From positions 1 to 8,624 of the forward strand of contig JAHJQU010000347.1 in NCBI GenBank assembly GCA_018819005.1: DNA of 8,624 nucleotides. The letters are read 5' to 3'. This DNA comes from Pseudomonadota bacterium. Its GTDB lineage: Bacteria; Desulfobacterota; Desulfobacteria; Desulfobacterales; RPRI01. Positions within the stretch are counted from its first letter, which is position 1; each line of letters begins with the position of its first letter. The notes under the pieces are model-generated. The model did not search any database. It worked only from the letters and a program-made list of their open reading frames with translations, and had not been told where the DNA came from. Position numbers and translations under genes: made by a program. Shown in pieces: positions 1 to 5,441 of the stretch.

Positions 1-263
1 ATAGCGACCGCAACGCCAATTTTTTGTCCGCTCTCCTCGACCCTGACGATCTCTCCTCGGCATTTCACGCGCACAGGTCGGTCCGGATTGACGTTTTCCA
101 GCACAATCGTGAAATCTATGGGCTGGCCTTGAGTAAAGGATTTATCAGTTTCGAAAAAAATCCCTGTGCTGCTGAAATCGCGGGTGATACCCTTGCCGTC
201 TTTAAGCTCAACGGGTGTTGCACCCCGGTGACGAGGTGCTCGATGTTTTTCGGATTTTTTCAC
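1..263 (-). CDS. PilZ-domain protein, 3' end beyond the window
   Basis: The minus strand has an open frame from a GTG at 263 to the window edge, giving 87 codons without a stop. The translation begins MKKSEKHRAPRHRG. It carries the PilZ signature: arginines near the N-terminus (R8, R11, R13) and a D-x-S-x-x-G motif at residues 29-34 (DFSSTG), followed by IFFET and alternating beta-type segments ending in KIGVAVA. PilZ domains bind cyclic di-GMP through exactly these two motifs, so a c-di-GMP effector or adaptor role follows from the family; the target cannot be told. An AAGGA sequence lies 8 bases before the GTG. A TTGACA/TATACA promoter sits about 130 bases upstream. The protein may be a stand-alone PilZ domain of about 100 residues or may continue into another domain outside the window. 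Confidence 0.82.
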   Translation of the reverse strand, partial: MKKSEKHRAPRHRGATPVELKDGKGITRDFSSTGIFFETDKSFTQGQPIDFTIVLENVNPDRPVRVKCRGEIVRVEESGQKIGVAVA

Positions 264-324
264 TAACCTTATCCTTCCTCCCGTCTTTAACAACAATAAA
301 AAAACAACAAGGGGAAATATTATA

Positions 325-358
325 GGTCAAGGACACCTTGCTGTCCTGCAGTCTGACC
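325..358 (-). other. Bulged hairpin in the PilZ-gene leader
   Basis: GGTCA (325-329) and TGACC (354-358) are complementary, and inside them AGGACA (330-335) pairs with TGTCCT (342-347) around a 6-base loop, with a 6-base bulge (348-353) on one arm. This gives 11 base pairs inside the predicted leader RNA. No T-run follows, so it is not an ordinary intrinsic terminator. It could be a 5'-UTR structure or a protein-binding site. The rest of the 264-475 gap shows no gene. Confidence 0.35.
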
Positions 359-393
359 ATTTTATTGATAGAAACTTCCTTCGAGGTAGATGA

Positions 394-422
394 TGTATAA
401 AAAAACCGGCGTCATATGTCAA
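394..422 (-). promoter_or_regulatory. sigma70-type promoter for the PilZ gene
   Basis: On the minus strand a perfect TTGACA (417-422) is followed after 17 bases by TATACA (394-399). Transcription would start near 387 and leave a leader of roughly 125 nt before the GTG at 263. It is the only strong promoter match in the gap between the Yip1-family gene and the PilZ gene. Confidence 0.6.
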
Positions 423-475
423 GAAATATTGGGTACATAAAGAGTCGTGTTCGGAGTATGTCGGGAAATGAAGAT

Positions 476-1027
476 TCATGAGATAGCTCCTATCACGACA
501 AAAATTACGATCGCTGCTATTATTACGGCAACCGTGTAACCTATGGATTTTTCTTTTGGAGATTTCATGAGAACAGGTAACCCGAGATAAAGGAGATATA
601 GACCATATAACCCCAAAATACCGAAGATCCCAAGACTAGGGATGAGAGCAAAAACACCGACCAACCAACCCGGAGTATAAGAATACGTGGCCAGTTTTAA
701 GGCTTGGTCGATATTTTTCTCCCCTGAAAAGATAGGGGCGAGCGCATCGATAATAAAGGCGAGGGCATATACACTGACCAGGGTGAGACCGTACTGAACG
801 ACCGCAGACGTGATACCTGTTGTTATTGGTACCCTGAATGTTCCTCCCATAGGCAGGCTGACTCCCACAAGGGACATGCCGATAAAAGAGGCAACCGGCC
901 CGATTGCTGCCAATAAAATAATATAGTTTTTATATAAATCAGCAATAGGTGTTGTTTCCCCCACAATGGTCTGCCATTCCTCTTTTGGGCTAAGCAAAAT
1001 TCCTTTGATACGTTCAGTGATATTCAT
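476..1027 (-). CDS. Yip1-family integral membrane protein
   Basis: The 183-residue protein has a short cytoplasmic start (MNITERIKGILLSPKEEW) that is typical of bacterial Yip1-domain proteins, in which a P-x-x-x-W segment precedes the first membrane helix. About five hydrophobic segments follow, at roughly residues 33-57, 70-98, 112-130, 133-152 and 162-183. Glycine and proline are frequent within the helices. The length fits the bacterial family. Its role is unknown: the family is recognised by fold and topology and no substrate can be inferred. The start is well supported by AAGGAGGGG 5-6 bases before the ATG. It lies downstream of tRNA-Arg on the same strand with a gap of about 110 bases and no clear promoter of its own, so it may be read through from the tRNA promoter. 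No terminator is evident after its stop. Confidence 0.8.
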   Translation of the reverse strand: MNITERIKGILLSPKEEWQTIVGETTPIADLYKNYIILLAAIGPVASFIGMSLVGVSLPMGGTFRVPITTGITSAVVQYGLTLVSVYALAFIIDALAPIFSGEKNIDQALKLATYSYTPGWLVGVFALIPSLGIFGILGLYGLYLLYLGLPVLMKSPKEKSIGYTVAVIIAAIVIFVVIGAIS

Positions 1028-1137
1028 GTTTTCCCCTCCTTAAGTATTTGCTAAAAAGCGAAAATGATTCCTCCGAGTCGTGTCATGATATACCCTCACA
1101 CCATGAGGCATGAGGCAGTTTAAGAATAAAATCTGAC

Positions 1138-1214
1138 TGGCGCGCCCGGCAAGATTCGAACTTGCGGCCAACGGATTCGTAGTCCGGTACTCTATCCAGC
1201 TGAGCTACGGGCGC
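1138..1214 (-). tRNA. tRNA-Arg, anticodon ACG
   Basis: The minus strand folds into a complete 77-nt cloverleaf with encoded CCA. The acceptor stem is GCGCCCG/CGGGCGC with discriminator G, the D-arm begins GCTCAGCTGGATAGAG, the anticodon loop is CTACGAA, and the T-arm contains GTTCGAATC. The anticodon ACG is the one whose first base is converted to inosine by TadA. The outermost pair of the anticodon stem (27-43) appears to be a C-U mismatch. The tadA gene lies 147 bases away on the opposite strand, divergently oriented. Confidence 0.97.
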
Positions 1215-1242
1215 AAAATGAATTGATTTGAAATTTGCCACG

Positions 1243-1271
1243 TTAATAGGATATAGTTGAAATAAAGTCAA
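1243..1271 (-). promoter_or_regulatory. Promoter of tRNA-Arg(ACG)
   Basis: On the minus strand TTGACT (1266-1271) and TATTAA (1243-1248) are separated by exactly 17 bases. The predicted start is about 20 bases before the mature tRNA 5' end at 1214. The -35 box lies about 13 bases from a TATAAT on the plus strand, so the two divergent transcription units would share one short regulatory region. Confidence 0.6.
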
Positions 1272-1283
1272 CGTAAAATATTG

Positions 1284-1289
1284 TATAAT
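1284..1289 (+). promoter_or_regulatory. Candidate -10 box for tadA
   Basis: A perfect TATAAT stands 72 bases before the first tadA start codon. No good -35 lies at 16-18 bases; the best TTGAAA (1257-1262) is 21 bases away. This is a possible promoter only, chosen because it is the sole consensus -10 in the divergent gap. Confidence 0.3.
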
Positions 1290-1343
1290 GAGCCGTGGAT
1301 CAGGGAGCAGGAAGGAATATCAGATACCGAAATACGAACTTAA

Positions 1344-1378
1344 AATCAGGAACCAGTGACCATGAACCAGAAGCCAGA
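1344..1378 (+). repeat. Degenerate 7-bp repeat over the tadA start
   Basis: Five consecutive heptamers read AATCAGG, AACCAGT, GACCATG, AACCAGA and AGCCAGA. Two more units of the same kind (GATCAGG, GAGCAGG) lie at 1298-1311. Both possible tadA start codons fall inside the run. The same pattern recurs after purA at 3251-3285. Confidence 0.6.
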
Positions 1379-1841
1379 AGCGCACGAGAAATACATGAAG
1401 CTTGCCATAGACGAGGCAAAAAAGGCTGGACAAAACGGCGAAGTTCCTATAGGTGCTGTACTTGTTGCTGAAGATGACAAGATACTTGCGGCGGCATATA
1501 ACAGTACTATTTCACTTTGTGATCCGTCCGCCCACGCCGAAATACTTGCTCTTCGCAAAGCTGGAAAAAAGTTAAAAAATTACAGGCTGTTAAATACGAC
1601 TCTCTATGTTACAATTGAACCCTGTTTTATGTGCATGGGCGCCATAGTGCATTCAAGATTAAAAAGGCTTGTATTTGGAACATACGATCCTAAATGGGGA
1701 GCAGCAGGTTCTCTTTATAACTTTGCTAAAGATGAAAGACTGAATCACAAAATCGAAATTATTCCCGGAATAAGCCTTGAGGAGTGCAAAAATCTTATTC
1801 AGCTCTTTTTTAAAGAAAAACGAAAAAACATACGATTATGA
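1362..1841 (+). CDS. tadA: tRNA-specific adenosine deaminase TadA
   Basis: TadA deaminates adenosine 34 of tRNA-Arg(ACG) to inosine, letting one tRNA read CGU, CGC and CGA codons. The protein shows the zinc-dependent cytidine-deaminase fold signature: HAE in PSAHAEILALRKAG (histidine ligand and catalytic glutamate) and PCxxC in EPCFMCMGAIVHSR (two cysteine ligands). The family-typical YDPKWGAAGSLYN segment and a basic C-terminal tail (FFKEKRKNIRL) follow. At about 159 residues it has the normal length. Two starts are possible, GTG at 1356 and ATG at 1362. I prefer the ATG because an AGGA (1348-1351) is 10 bases away from it and too close to the GTG. The gene is divergent from its own substrate tRNA and is followed after 75 bases by purA on the same strand, probably in one transcript. 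Confidence 0.95.
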   Translation: MNQKPEAHEKYMKLAIDEAKKAGQNGEVPIGAVLVAEDDKILAAAYNSTISLCDPSAHAEILALRKAGKKLKNYRLLNTTLYVTIEPCFMCMGAIVHSRLKRLVFGTYDPKWGAAGSLYNFAKDERLNHKIEIIPGISLEECKNLIQLFFKEKRKNIRL

Positions 1842-1916
1842 ATAGTTGATTTAATGGATTTTTTACGAGTCCACCGATAATGCGTTATCATACCAAAGTA
1901 ATCAAGGAGCAATTAA

Positions 1917-3206
1917 GTGGCTAATATAGTTATTGTTGGAACCCAATGGGGAGATGAAGGGAAAGGCAAGATTGTAGATCTTCTTGCCGAATTCGCTGAT
2001 ATTGTAGTCCGGTTTCAGGGAGGAAATAATGCCGGTCACACAATGGTTGTTAACGGCGAAAAATTCATAAGCCACCTCGTACCCTCCGGAATTTTACAGC
2101 AGAAACTTTGCATAATCGGAAACGGTGTCGTTGTTGACCCTCAAGTATTGCTTGAAGAAATCGATTATCTTAGAAGCAAAGGGATTTCAGTCGGGCCGGA
2201 TAATCTTATGGTATGTGAAAAGGCACACGTAATTATGCCCTATCACAAGGAAATCGATGTATGCATGGAAAACAAGAAAGGAGATTGCAAGATCGGAACA
2301 ACCGGACGCGGTATCGGTCCGTGTTACGATGACAAAGTCTCCCGTAGGGGTATAAGGTTTATCGAACTCATTGATCCAGATCTTCTTAAAGAAAAACTCG
2401 CCTATATTCTTGAAGAAAAGAATTTCATACTTGAAAAGTACCTGTCTTGTGAAGCGATTGATGTAGAAAATATAATAAAGGAATTCAGCGGTTACGCTGA
2501 AAGGCTCGCACCTTTTGTAAAAAACATCTCTGTAATAATTAATGACGCAATTAAGGATGGAAAACAGGTGGTTTTCGAAGGCGCTCAGGGAACACATCTC
2601 GATATAGATCACGGGACTTACCCCTATGTTACATCATCGAACACGGTTTCCGGAAATGCATGCTGCGGCTCAGGTGTGGGACCAAAGGTAATTACCGGCG
2701 TAATCGGAATCGTCAAGGCATACACCACAAGAGTCGGCGAAGGACCTTTTCCGACTGAACTTTTTGATGAAACAGGAGACTATATCCAGAAAAAAGGGGT
2801 TGAATTCGGAGCAACTACGGGAAGAAAACGAAGGTGCGGATGGCTTGACACGGTTCTTTTGAGAAATGCCGCAAGATTAAACAGCCTGACAGGCCTTGCC
2901 ATAACAAAGCTTGATGTTCTCGGCGGCGTTGATACTCTTAAAATCTGCACGGGTTATGAATATAACGGCAAAATACTCAAGGACGTTCCTGCGGGCATTA
3001 AGGTCTTGACGGCCTGCAAGCCGGTATATGAAGAGATGCCGGGATGGAAGGAAGATATCTCCAGAATCAGGAGCCTGAAAGACCTTCCCGAGACCACAAG
3101 GAGTTATTTAAAAAAGATAGAAAAACTTACTGATATACCAATAGATATTATATCTGTTGGACCTGGAAGAAATGAGACCATAGTGCTGAATAATCCGTTT
3201 AAATGA
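1917..3206 (+). CDS. purA: Adenylosuccinate synthetase
   Basis: The enzyme joins IMP and aspartate using GTP to make adenylosuccinate, the first committed step from IMP to AMP, in the cytoplasm. The 429 residues match the usual bacterial length. The N-terminal GTQWGDEGKGK loop (residues 8-18) holds the catalytic aspartate D13, and GGNNAGHT (35-42) holds H41, in the same positions as in the E. coli enzyme. Further family blocks are TTGRGIGPCYDDK, FEGAQGTHLDIDHG, GATTGRKRRCGW (IMP/aspartate loop) and TKLDVLGG (GTP base recognition). The start is a GTG with AAGGAG 7 bases upstream. It follows tadA on the same strand. A small GATAA-TGCG-TTATC inverted repeat (1876-1889) lies in the 75-base gap. 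I see no strong terminator after it; heptamer repeats and a tRNA-Pro gene follow. Confidence 0.98.
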   Translation: MANIVIVGTQWGDEGKGKIVDLLAEFADIVVRFQGGNNAGHTMVVNGEKFISHLVPSGILQQKLCIIGNGVVVDPQVLLEEIDYLRSKGISVGPDNLMVCEKAHVIMPYHKEIDVCMENKKGDCKIGTTGRGIGPCYDDKVSRRGIRFIELIDPDLLKEKLAYILEEKNFILEKYLSCEAIDVENIIKEFSGYAERLAPFVKNISVIINDAIKDGKQVVFEGAQGTHLDIDHGTYPYVTSSNTVSGNACCGSGVGPKVITGVIGIVKAYTTRVGEGPFPTELFDETGDYIQKKGVEFGATTGRKRRCGWLDTVLLRNAARLNSLTGLAITKLDVLGGVDTLKICTGYEYNGKILKDVPAGIKVLTACKPVYEEMPGWKEDISRIRSLKDLPETTRSYLKKIEKLTDIPIDIISVGPGRNETIVLNNPFK

Positions 3207-3250
3207 GGGTTCGAGGATTCGGGGATTCAAGCGGCTCAAGCAACTAAATC

Positions 3251-3285
3251 AACCAGAAACCAGAGACCAGAAACTAGGAACTGCA
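3251..3285 (+). repeat. Degenerate 7-bp repeat after purA
   Basis: The heptamers AACCAGA, AACCAGA, GACCAGA, AACTAGG and AACTGCA follow in register. They match the run at the tadA start in sequence, period and strand, so the tadA-purA pair is bracketed by the same repeat type. The rest of 3207-3345 holds only the tRNA-Pro promoter. Confidence 0.6.
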
Positions 3286-3300
3286 AAGCATCAAAGTTTA

Positions 3301-3329
3301 TTGACAATAATATAATTGTGAAATAAATA
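3301..3329 (+). promoter_or_regulatory. Promoter of tRNA-Pro
   Basis: A perfect TTGACA (3301-3306) is followed after 17 bases by a weak TAAATA (3324-3329), 16 bases before the tRNA. A TATAAT at 3311-3316 is too close to this -35 to pair with it. The -35 and its position make a promoter likely, but the exact -10 is uncertain. Confidence 0.5.
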
Positions 3330-3345
3330 GGACAACTCGACAAGT

Positions 3346-3422
3346 CGGGACGTGGCTCAGCCTGGTAGAGCACAGCGTTCGGGACGCTGGGGTCGCTGGT
3401 TCAAATCCAGTCGTCCCGACCA
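3346..3422 (+). tRNA. tRNA-Pro, anticodon CGG
   Basis: This is a complete 77-nt cloverleaf with encoded CCA. The acceptor stem is CGGGACG/CGTCCCG with discriminator A, the D-arm contains GGCTCAGCCTGGTAGAGC, the anticodon arm is CAGCG-TTCGGGA-CGCTG and the T-arm is CTGGTTCAAATCCAG. The loop places CGG at positions 34-36, reading CCG codons. Everything downstream of its 3' end looks accessory, so it could be the attachment site of an island. A second copy of the tRNA 3' end is not visible in this window. Confidence 0.95.
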
Positions 3423-3822
3423 AATAAAATCAAATAGTTAGATGATAGCACGAAAAAGCGGAAAGGGAATATCTTGGTAATGTATTACCAGGGTATCAGC
3501 CTTTAAGCATGACGGCTTATCAGCCCCCCAGATTTGAAATCAAGCGGTTATATAACCGGCAAAAATTGCAAGCGCATAAGTAAAGATCCGAGCTAATCAG
3601 TGTCCATCCGATTTATCGTTTATTCTTCCACCACGATAAATCAATCTCTTATCAATTATTTATTTCGGGAAAGGAGATAAAAATAAGAAAAGGATATTGA
3701 TTATATTGGCTTTTTACTGAAGAAGGCGAAATGCTTCATTCAGTCAACCCGATCCGCTATATGGATGGGTTATTCCTATTATTTTATTGTTTGTGGGATT
3801 GATATAGGATATTTATCAATTT
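3423..3822. other. AT-rich gap with several inverted repeats, no convincing gene
   Basis: No supported gene lies here. Inverted repeats are TGGTAAT-GT-ATTACCA (3475-3490), the perfect palindrome CGGTTATATAACCG (3545-3558), 10-bp perfect arms GATTTATCGT/ACGATAAATC (3610-3619 and 3633-3642, 13-base spacer), and AACCC-g-ATCC/GGATGGGTT (3746-3771) followed by a T/A-rich stretch. TATCAGCC occurs twice in direct orientation 24 bases apart (3494 and 3518). An extended -10-like TGATATAGG (3800-3808) stands just before the next gene, which otherwise has a poor ribosome binding site. Any of the palindromes could be an operator for the toxin-antitoxin unit, or remnants of integration. Confidence 0.45.
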
Positions 3823-4380
3823 ATGATTATTACACATCAAAGAGAAAAGCTCATTAATGCCATAATTTTTTTCGCAAAATACACTAAATTTTGCGGAAAA
3901 ACTAAACTGTTAAAGCTATTGTATTATTTAGATTTTTGGCATTTTAGAGAGACAGGCGAATCTGTTACAGGTTTGAATTATTCAGCATGGAGTTTTGGCC
4001 CAGTGCCTAAAACTCTATACGCTGAATTATCTAATAATATGAAACCAGACTTGGCGGCGGCTGTAAAAATTGTAACAAAAGATCAGTTTCAACTAATCGT
4101 TCCCAAAAAAAAATTTGATTCACTGTATTTCAGTAAACGAGAAAAAAAACTGATAGATAAAGCAGTTGAAATATTTAAAACCGCTAAAGCCGAAGATATG
4201 GTTGAATCTACTCATATATTAAACTCACCTTGGTCAAAAACCTTAAAAGAAAAAGGGGAATTTCAACATATTGACTACTTTTTAGCGATCGATGCCTATC
4301 CTGAAAGTATATCATATGATGAAGCTTTAAACAGAGTTCGTGAACGGGAAGAAATGTACCTCAATTTTGGGAAATTATGA
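3823..4380 (+). CDS. Panacea (SocA-like, former DUF4065) domain protein, likely antitoxin
   Basis: The 185-residue soluble protein has the Panacea domain pattern. It has an N-terminal helix, then KTKLLKLLYYLDFWHFRETG (residues about 26-45), then SVTGLNYSAWSFGPVPKTLY, in which the small-residue and GPVP turn is the hallmark. A helical C-terminal half follows (FSKREKKLIDKAVEIF, then ILNSPWSKTLKEKG). Panacea proteins are known as promiscuous antitoxins that neutralise many unrelated toxin folds; SocA of Caulobacter is a relative. The stop codon overlaps the start of the next gene (ATGA), which indicates a translationally coupled pair. Antitoxin-first order is the common arrangement. AGGA is 13 bases from the ATG, a weak ribosome site. 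Assignment to the domain is fairly secure; the antitoxin role is inferred from context. Confidence 0.75.
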   Translation: MIITHQREKLINAIIFFAKYTKFCGKTKLLKLLYYLDFWHFRETGESVTGLNYSAWSFGPVPKTLYAELSNNMKPDLAAAVKIVTKDQFQLIVPKKKFDSLYFSKREKKLIDKAVEIFKTAKAEDMVESTHILNSPWSKTLKEKGEFQHIDYFLAIDAYPESISYDEALNRVREREEMYLNFGKL

Positions 4381-4829
4381 CCATTCGAGGAGCTATTTTT
4401 CATAATCCCGAATTTAAATTTCATGATGGTGAAATCGGTAATAAGCTTTTAGTGCTTTTAAATACTCCCTCTCAAAACGAATCCTGCTTATTTGTTAAAA
4501 CAACCACCAAAAAAAAAGACAAGCCTTCAATTGTCGGGTGTTTTAAACATCGTCATGAAGGTATGTTCTTTATACCAAAAGCAACGACCTCTTTTCCTGA
4601 CAATACATGGATTTTATTGTTTAAACCTTATGAAATTAACCCATGCGATATTACTCAAAAAAATGGGTGGAATGAAGTTGGTAGTCTTAATGAAAAGATA
4701 ATGAAACAAATTATAGATTGTTTGTTTAAACACCATGAAGATGATATTTCAGAGCTGCACGAATCCTGGTTAAGGCCGCCATATACAGCTTCCATTCAAA
4801 AGCTCAAGGAAAAATTTAATAATAGATAA
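4377..4829 (+). CDS. Putative toxin partner with MazF/PemK-like N-terminus
   Basis: The 150-residue protein starts MTIRGAIFHNPEFKFHDGEIGNKLLVLL. This resembles the first strands of the SH3-like MazF/PemK/Kid fold, where a G-x-I/V strand and a loop are followed by K-x-x-L-V-L-L. A basic stretch (TTTKKKDKP), a second strand-rich part (GMFFIPKATTSFPDNTWILLF) and a helical, charged C-terminus follow. Its gene overlaps the Panacea gene by 4 bases and has no good ribosome site of its own, so it is probably translated by coupling. If it is an SH3-fold toxin, the family would predict RNA cleavage, but I see no catalytic residues that I can assign with confidence. It could instead be a regulatory partner or a non-enzymatic toxin. 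Confidence 0.55.
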   Translation: MTIRGAIFHNPEFKFHDGEIGNKLLVLLNTPSQNESCLFVKTTTKKKDKPSIVGCFKHRHEGMFFIPKATTSFPDNTWILLFKPYEINPCDITQKNGWNEVGSLNEKIMKQIIDCLFKHHEDDISELHESWLRPPYTASIQKLKEKFNNR

Positions 4830-4836
4830 AAGCGCT

Positions 4837-4866
4837 GAACCGGACGGATAAAGCCGCCGATTGTTC
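4837..4866. terminator. Hairpin between convergent genes (terminator or remnant attC)
   Basis: GAAC-CGG-a-CGG (4837-4847) pairs with CCG-CCG-att-GTTC (4854-4866) around the loop ATAAAG. It lies just after the toxin-like gene on the plus strand and just after the glycine-repeat gene on the minus strand, so a bidirectional terminator is reasonable. The minus strand continues into a moderately T-rich sequence; the plus strand does not. The GAAC/GTTC ends and single extrahelical bases also recall an attC, but at 30 bases it is too short for an intact one. Confidence 0.35.
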
Positions 4867-4878
4867 TGCAATTCTGCA

Positions 4879-5277
4879 CTAAGACAGATGGCGTCTAACT
4901 TGTGCAGCAAATTGATGTAAACCACGCCTTTCAAGTTCCCGAATGAATATAGGCCATGGAGGAACGTTACTCATATATGGTGTTGGGCCAGTAGACAACC
5001 CACCCCCCGGCCCTGTCGAAAGACCTCCGCCAGGTCCTGTTGATAGACCACCACTAGGCCCAGTTGAAAGACCACCCCCAGGCCCAGTAGATAAACCACC
5101 ACCCGGTCCAGTTGATAGGCCCCCACCAGGCCCTGTGGACATCCCTCCTCCGGGTCCAGTGGAAAGTCCACCGCCCGGTCCTGTCGATGCGCCACCACCT
5201 GGTCCCGTGGACATACCACCACCTGGTCCAGTTGAGAGACCACCTCCCGGTCCAGTGCTTTTATTACGGCTCCACAT
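4879..5277 (-). CDS. Octapeptide-repeat (STGPGGG) small protein
   Basis: The 132-residue protein starts MWSRNK and continues with eleven STGPGGG(L/M/A) octapeptides (residues 7-94) and a partial twelfth (STGP). A conserved-looking tail of about 34 residues ends it: TPYMSNVPPWPIFIREL, then ERRGLHQFAAQVRRHLS, an amphipathic helix rich in arginine. I cannot name its function. The tail looks like a folded or binding element and the repeats like a flexible Gly/Pro linker or low-complexity polymer. The repeat codons differ mostly at third positions of this frame, which argues that the minus strand is the coding one. The ATG at 5277 is chosen over upstream starts (TTG 5352, ATG 5316) because AAAGGAG lies 10 bases away and the upstream part is a noncoding repeat shared with other genes. 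I have a vague recollection of similar proteins in integron cassettes but cannot check it. Confidence 0.7.
   Translation of the reverse strand: MWSRNKSTGPGGGLSTGPGGGMSTGPGGGASTGPGGGLSTGPGGGMSTGPGGGLSTGPGGGLSTGPGGGLSTGPSGGLSTGPGGGLSTGPGGGLSTGPTPYMSNVPPWPIFIRELERRGLHQFAAQVRRHLS
4996..5259 (-). repeat. Eleven tandem 24-bp coding repeats
   Basis: Eleven 24-bp units each encode S-T-G-P-(G/S)-G-G-(L/M/A). Units differ from one another at many synonymous positions (GGA, GGT, GGC and GGG are all used; TCA, TCC, TCG, TCT and AGC for serine). The array is therefore old or maintained for its peptide rather than freshly copied. Confidence 0.9.
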
Positions 5278-5299
5278 ATTTCTGGCTCTCCTTTCTTCA

Positions 5300-5347
5300 T
5301 TTATATTGATCCACATAAAAAGCAGAATTTCGGTTTTCGGCCCGTAT
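5300..5347 (-). repeat. 48-bp gene-leader repeat, copy A
   Basis: On the minus strand this block starts ATACGGGCCGAAAACCG and ends TGTGGATCAATATAAA. It differs from copy C at 7 of 48 positions. It ends 22 bases before the start codon of the octapeptide-repeat gene and begins directly at the attC-like site, so its first bases would be the first bases of the cassette. Confidence 0.85.
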
Positions 5348-5434
5348 AACAACCTGCATCACCAGCGGCCCACCCAAACTTGCCGCGTCAGCGCCGCCGC
5401 GCTTCTTGCCGCCTGGTGAACGCTTTTGTTAGCC
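5344..5434 (-). other. attC-like integron recombination site
   Basis: The outer arms TAACAA (5347-5352) and TTGTTA (5426-5431) are complementary. The inner arms TCACCAG-CGG (5359-5368) and CCG-c-CTGGTGA (5409-5419) pair with a single extra base at 5412. The loop is long and GC-rich. On the minus strand the ends read GGCTAAC and GTTATAC, each one mismatch from the R-box consensus (RYYYAAC, GTTRRRY). The extrahelical G lies in the arm nearer the reverse transcriptase stop, as expected for L'' of a cassette read on the minus strand. The length of about 91 bases is typical. The reverse transcriptase stop codon is 7 bases away. Confidence 0.65.
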
Positions 5435-5441
5435 ATCTTTA

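Noticed and set aside
24..266. Plus-strand open frame of 80 codons at the left edge
   Set aside because: It is antisense to a clear PilZ domain with a promoter and ribosome site on the minus strand.
1083..1271. Minus-strand open frame of 62 codons
   Set aside because: It runs straight through tRNA-Arg(ACG).
2187..2612. Minus-strand open frame of 141 codons inside purA
   Set aside because: It is antisense to conserved purA motifs and has no recognisable domain.
3731..3802. A 23-codon hydrophobic open frame before the Panacea gene, with a weak AAGG upstream
   Set aside because: It is too short, and part of its sequence is an inverted repeat; there is nothing to show that it is translated.
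4996..5259. CRISPR-like array (regular repeats)
   Set aside because: The units are contiguous 24-bp coding repeats with no unique spacers.
4943..5419. Open plus-strand frame encoding a proline-rich PPPGPV repeat protein
   Set aside because: It is the antisense of the octapeptide gene. It lacks a convincing ribosome site, runs into the attC-like site, and the base changes between units are synonymous on the other strand.
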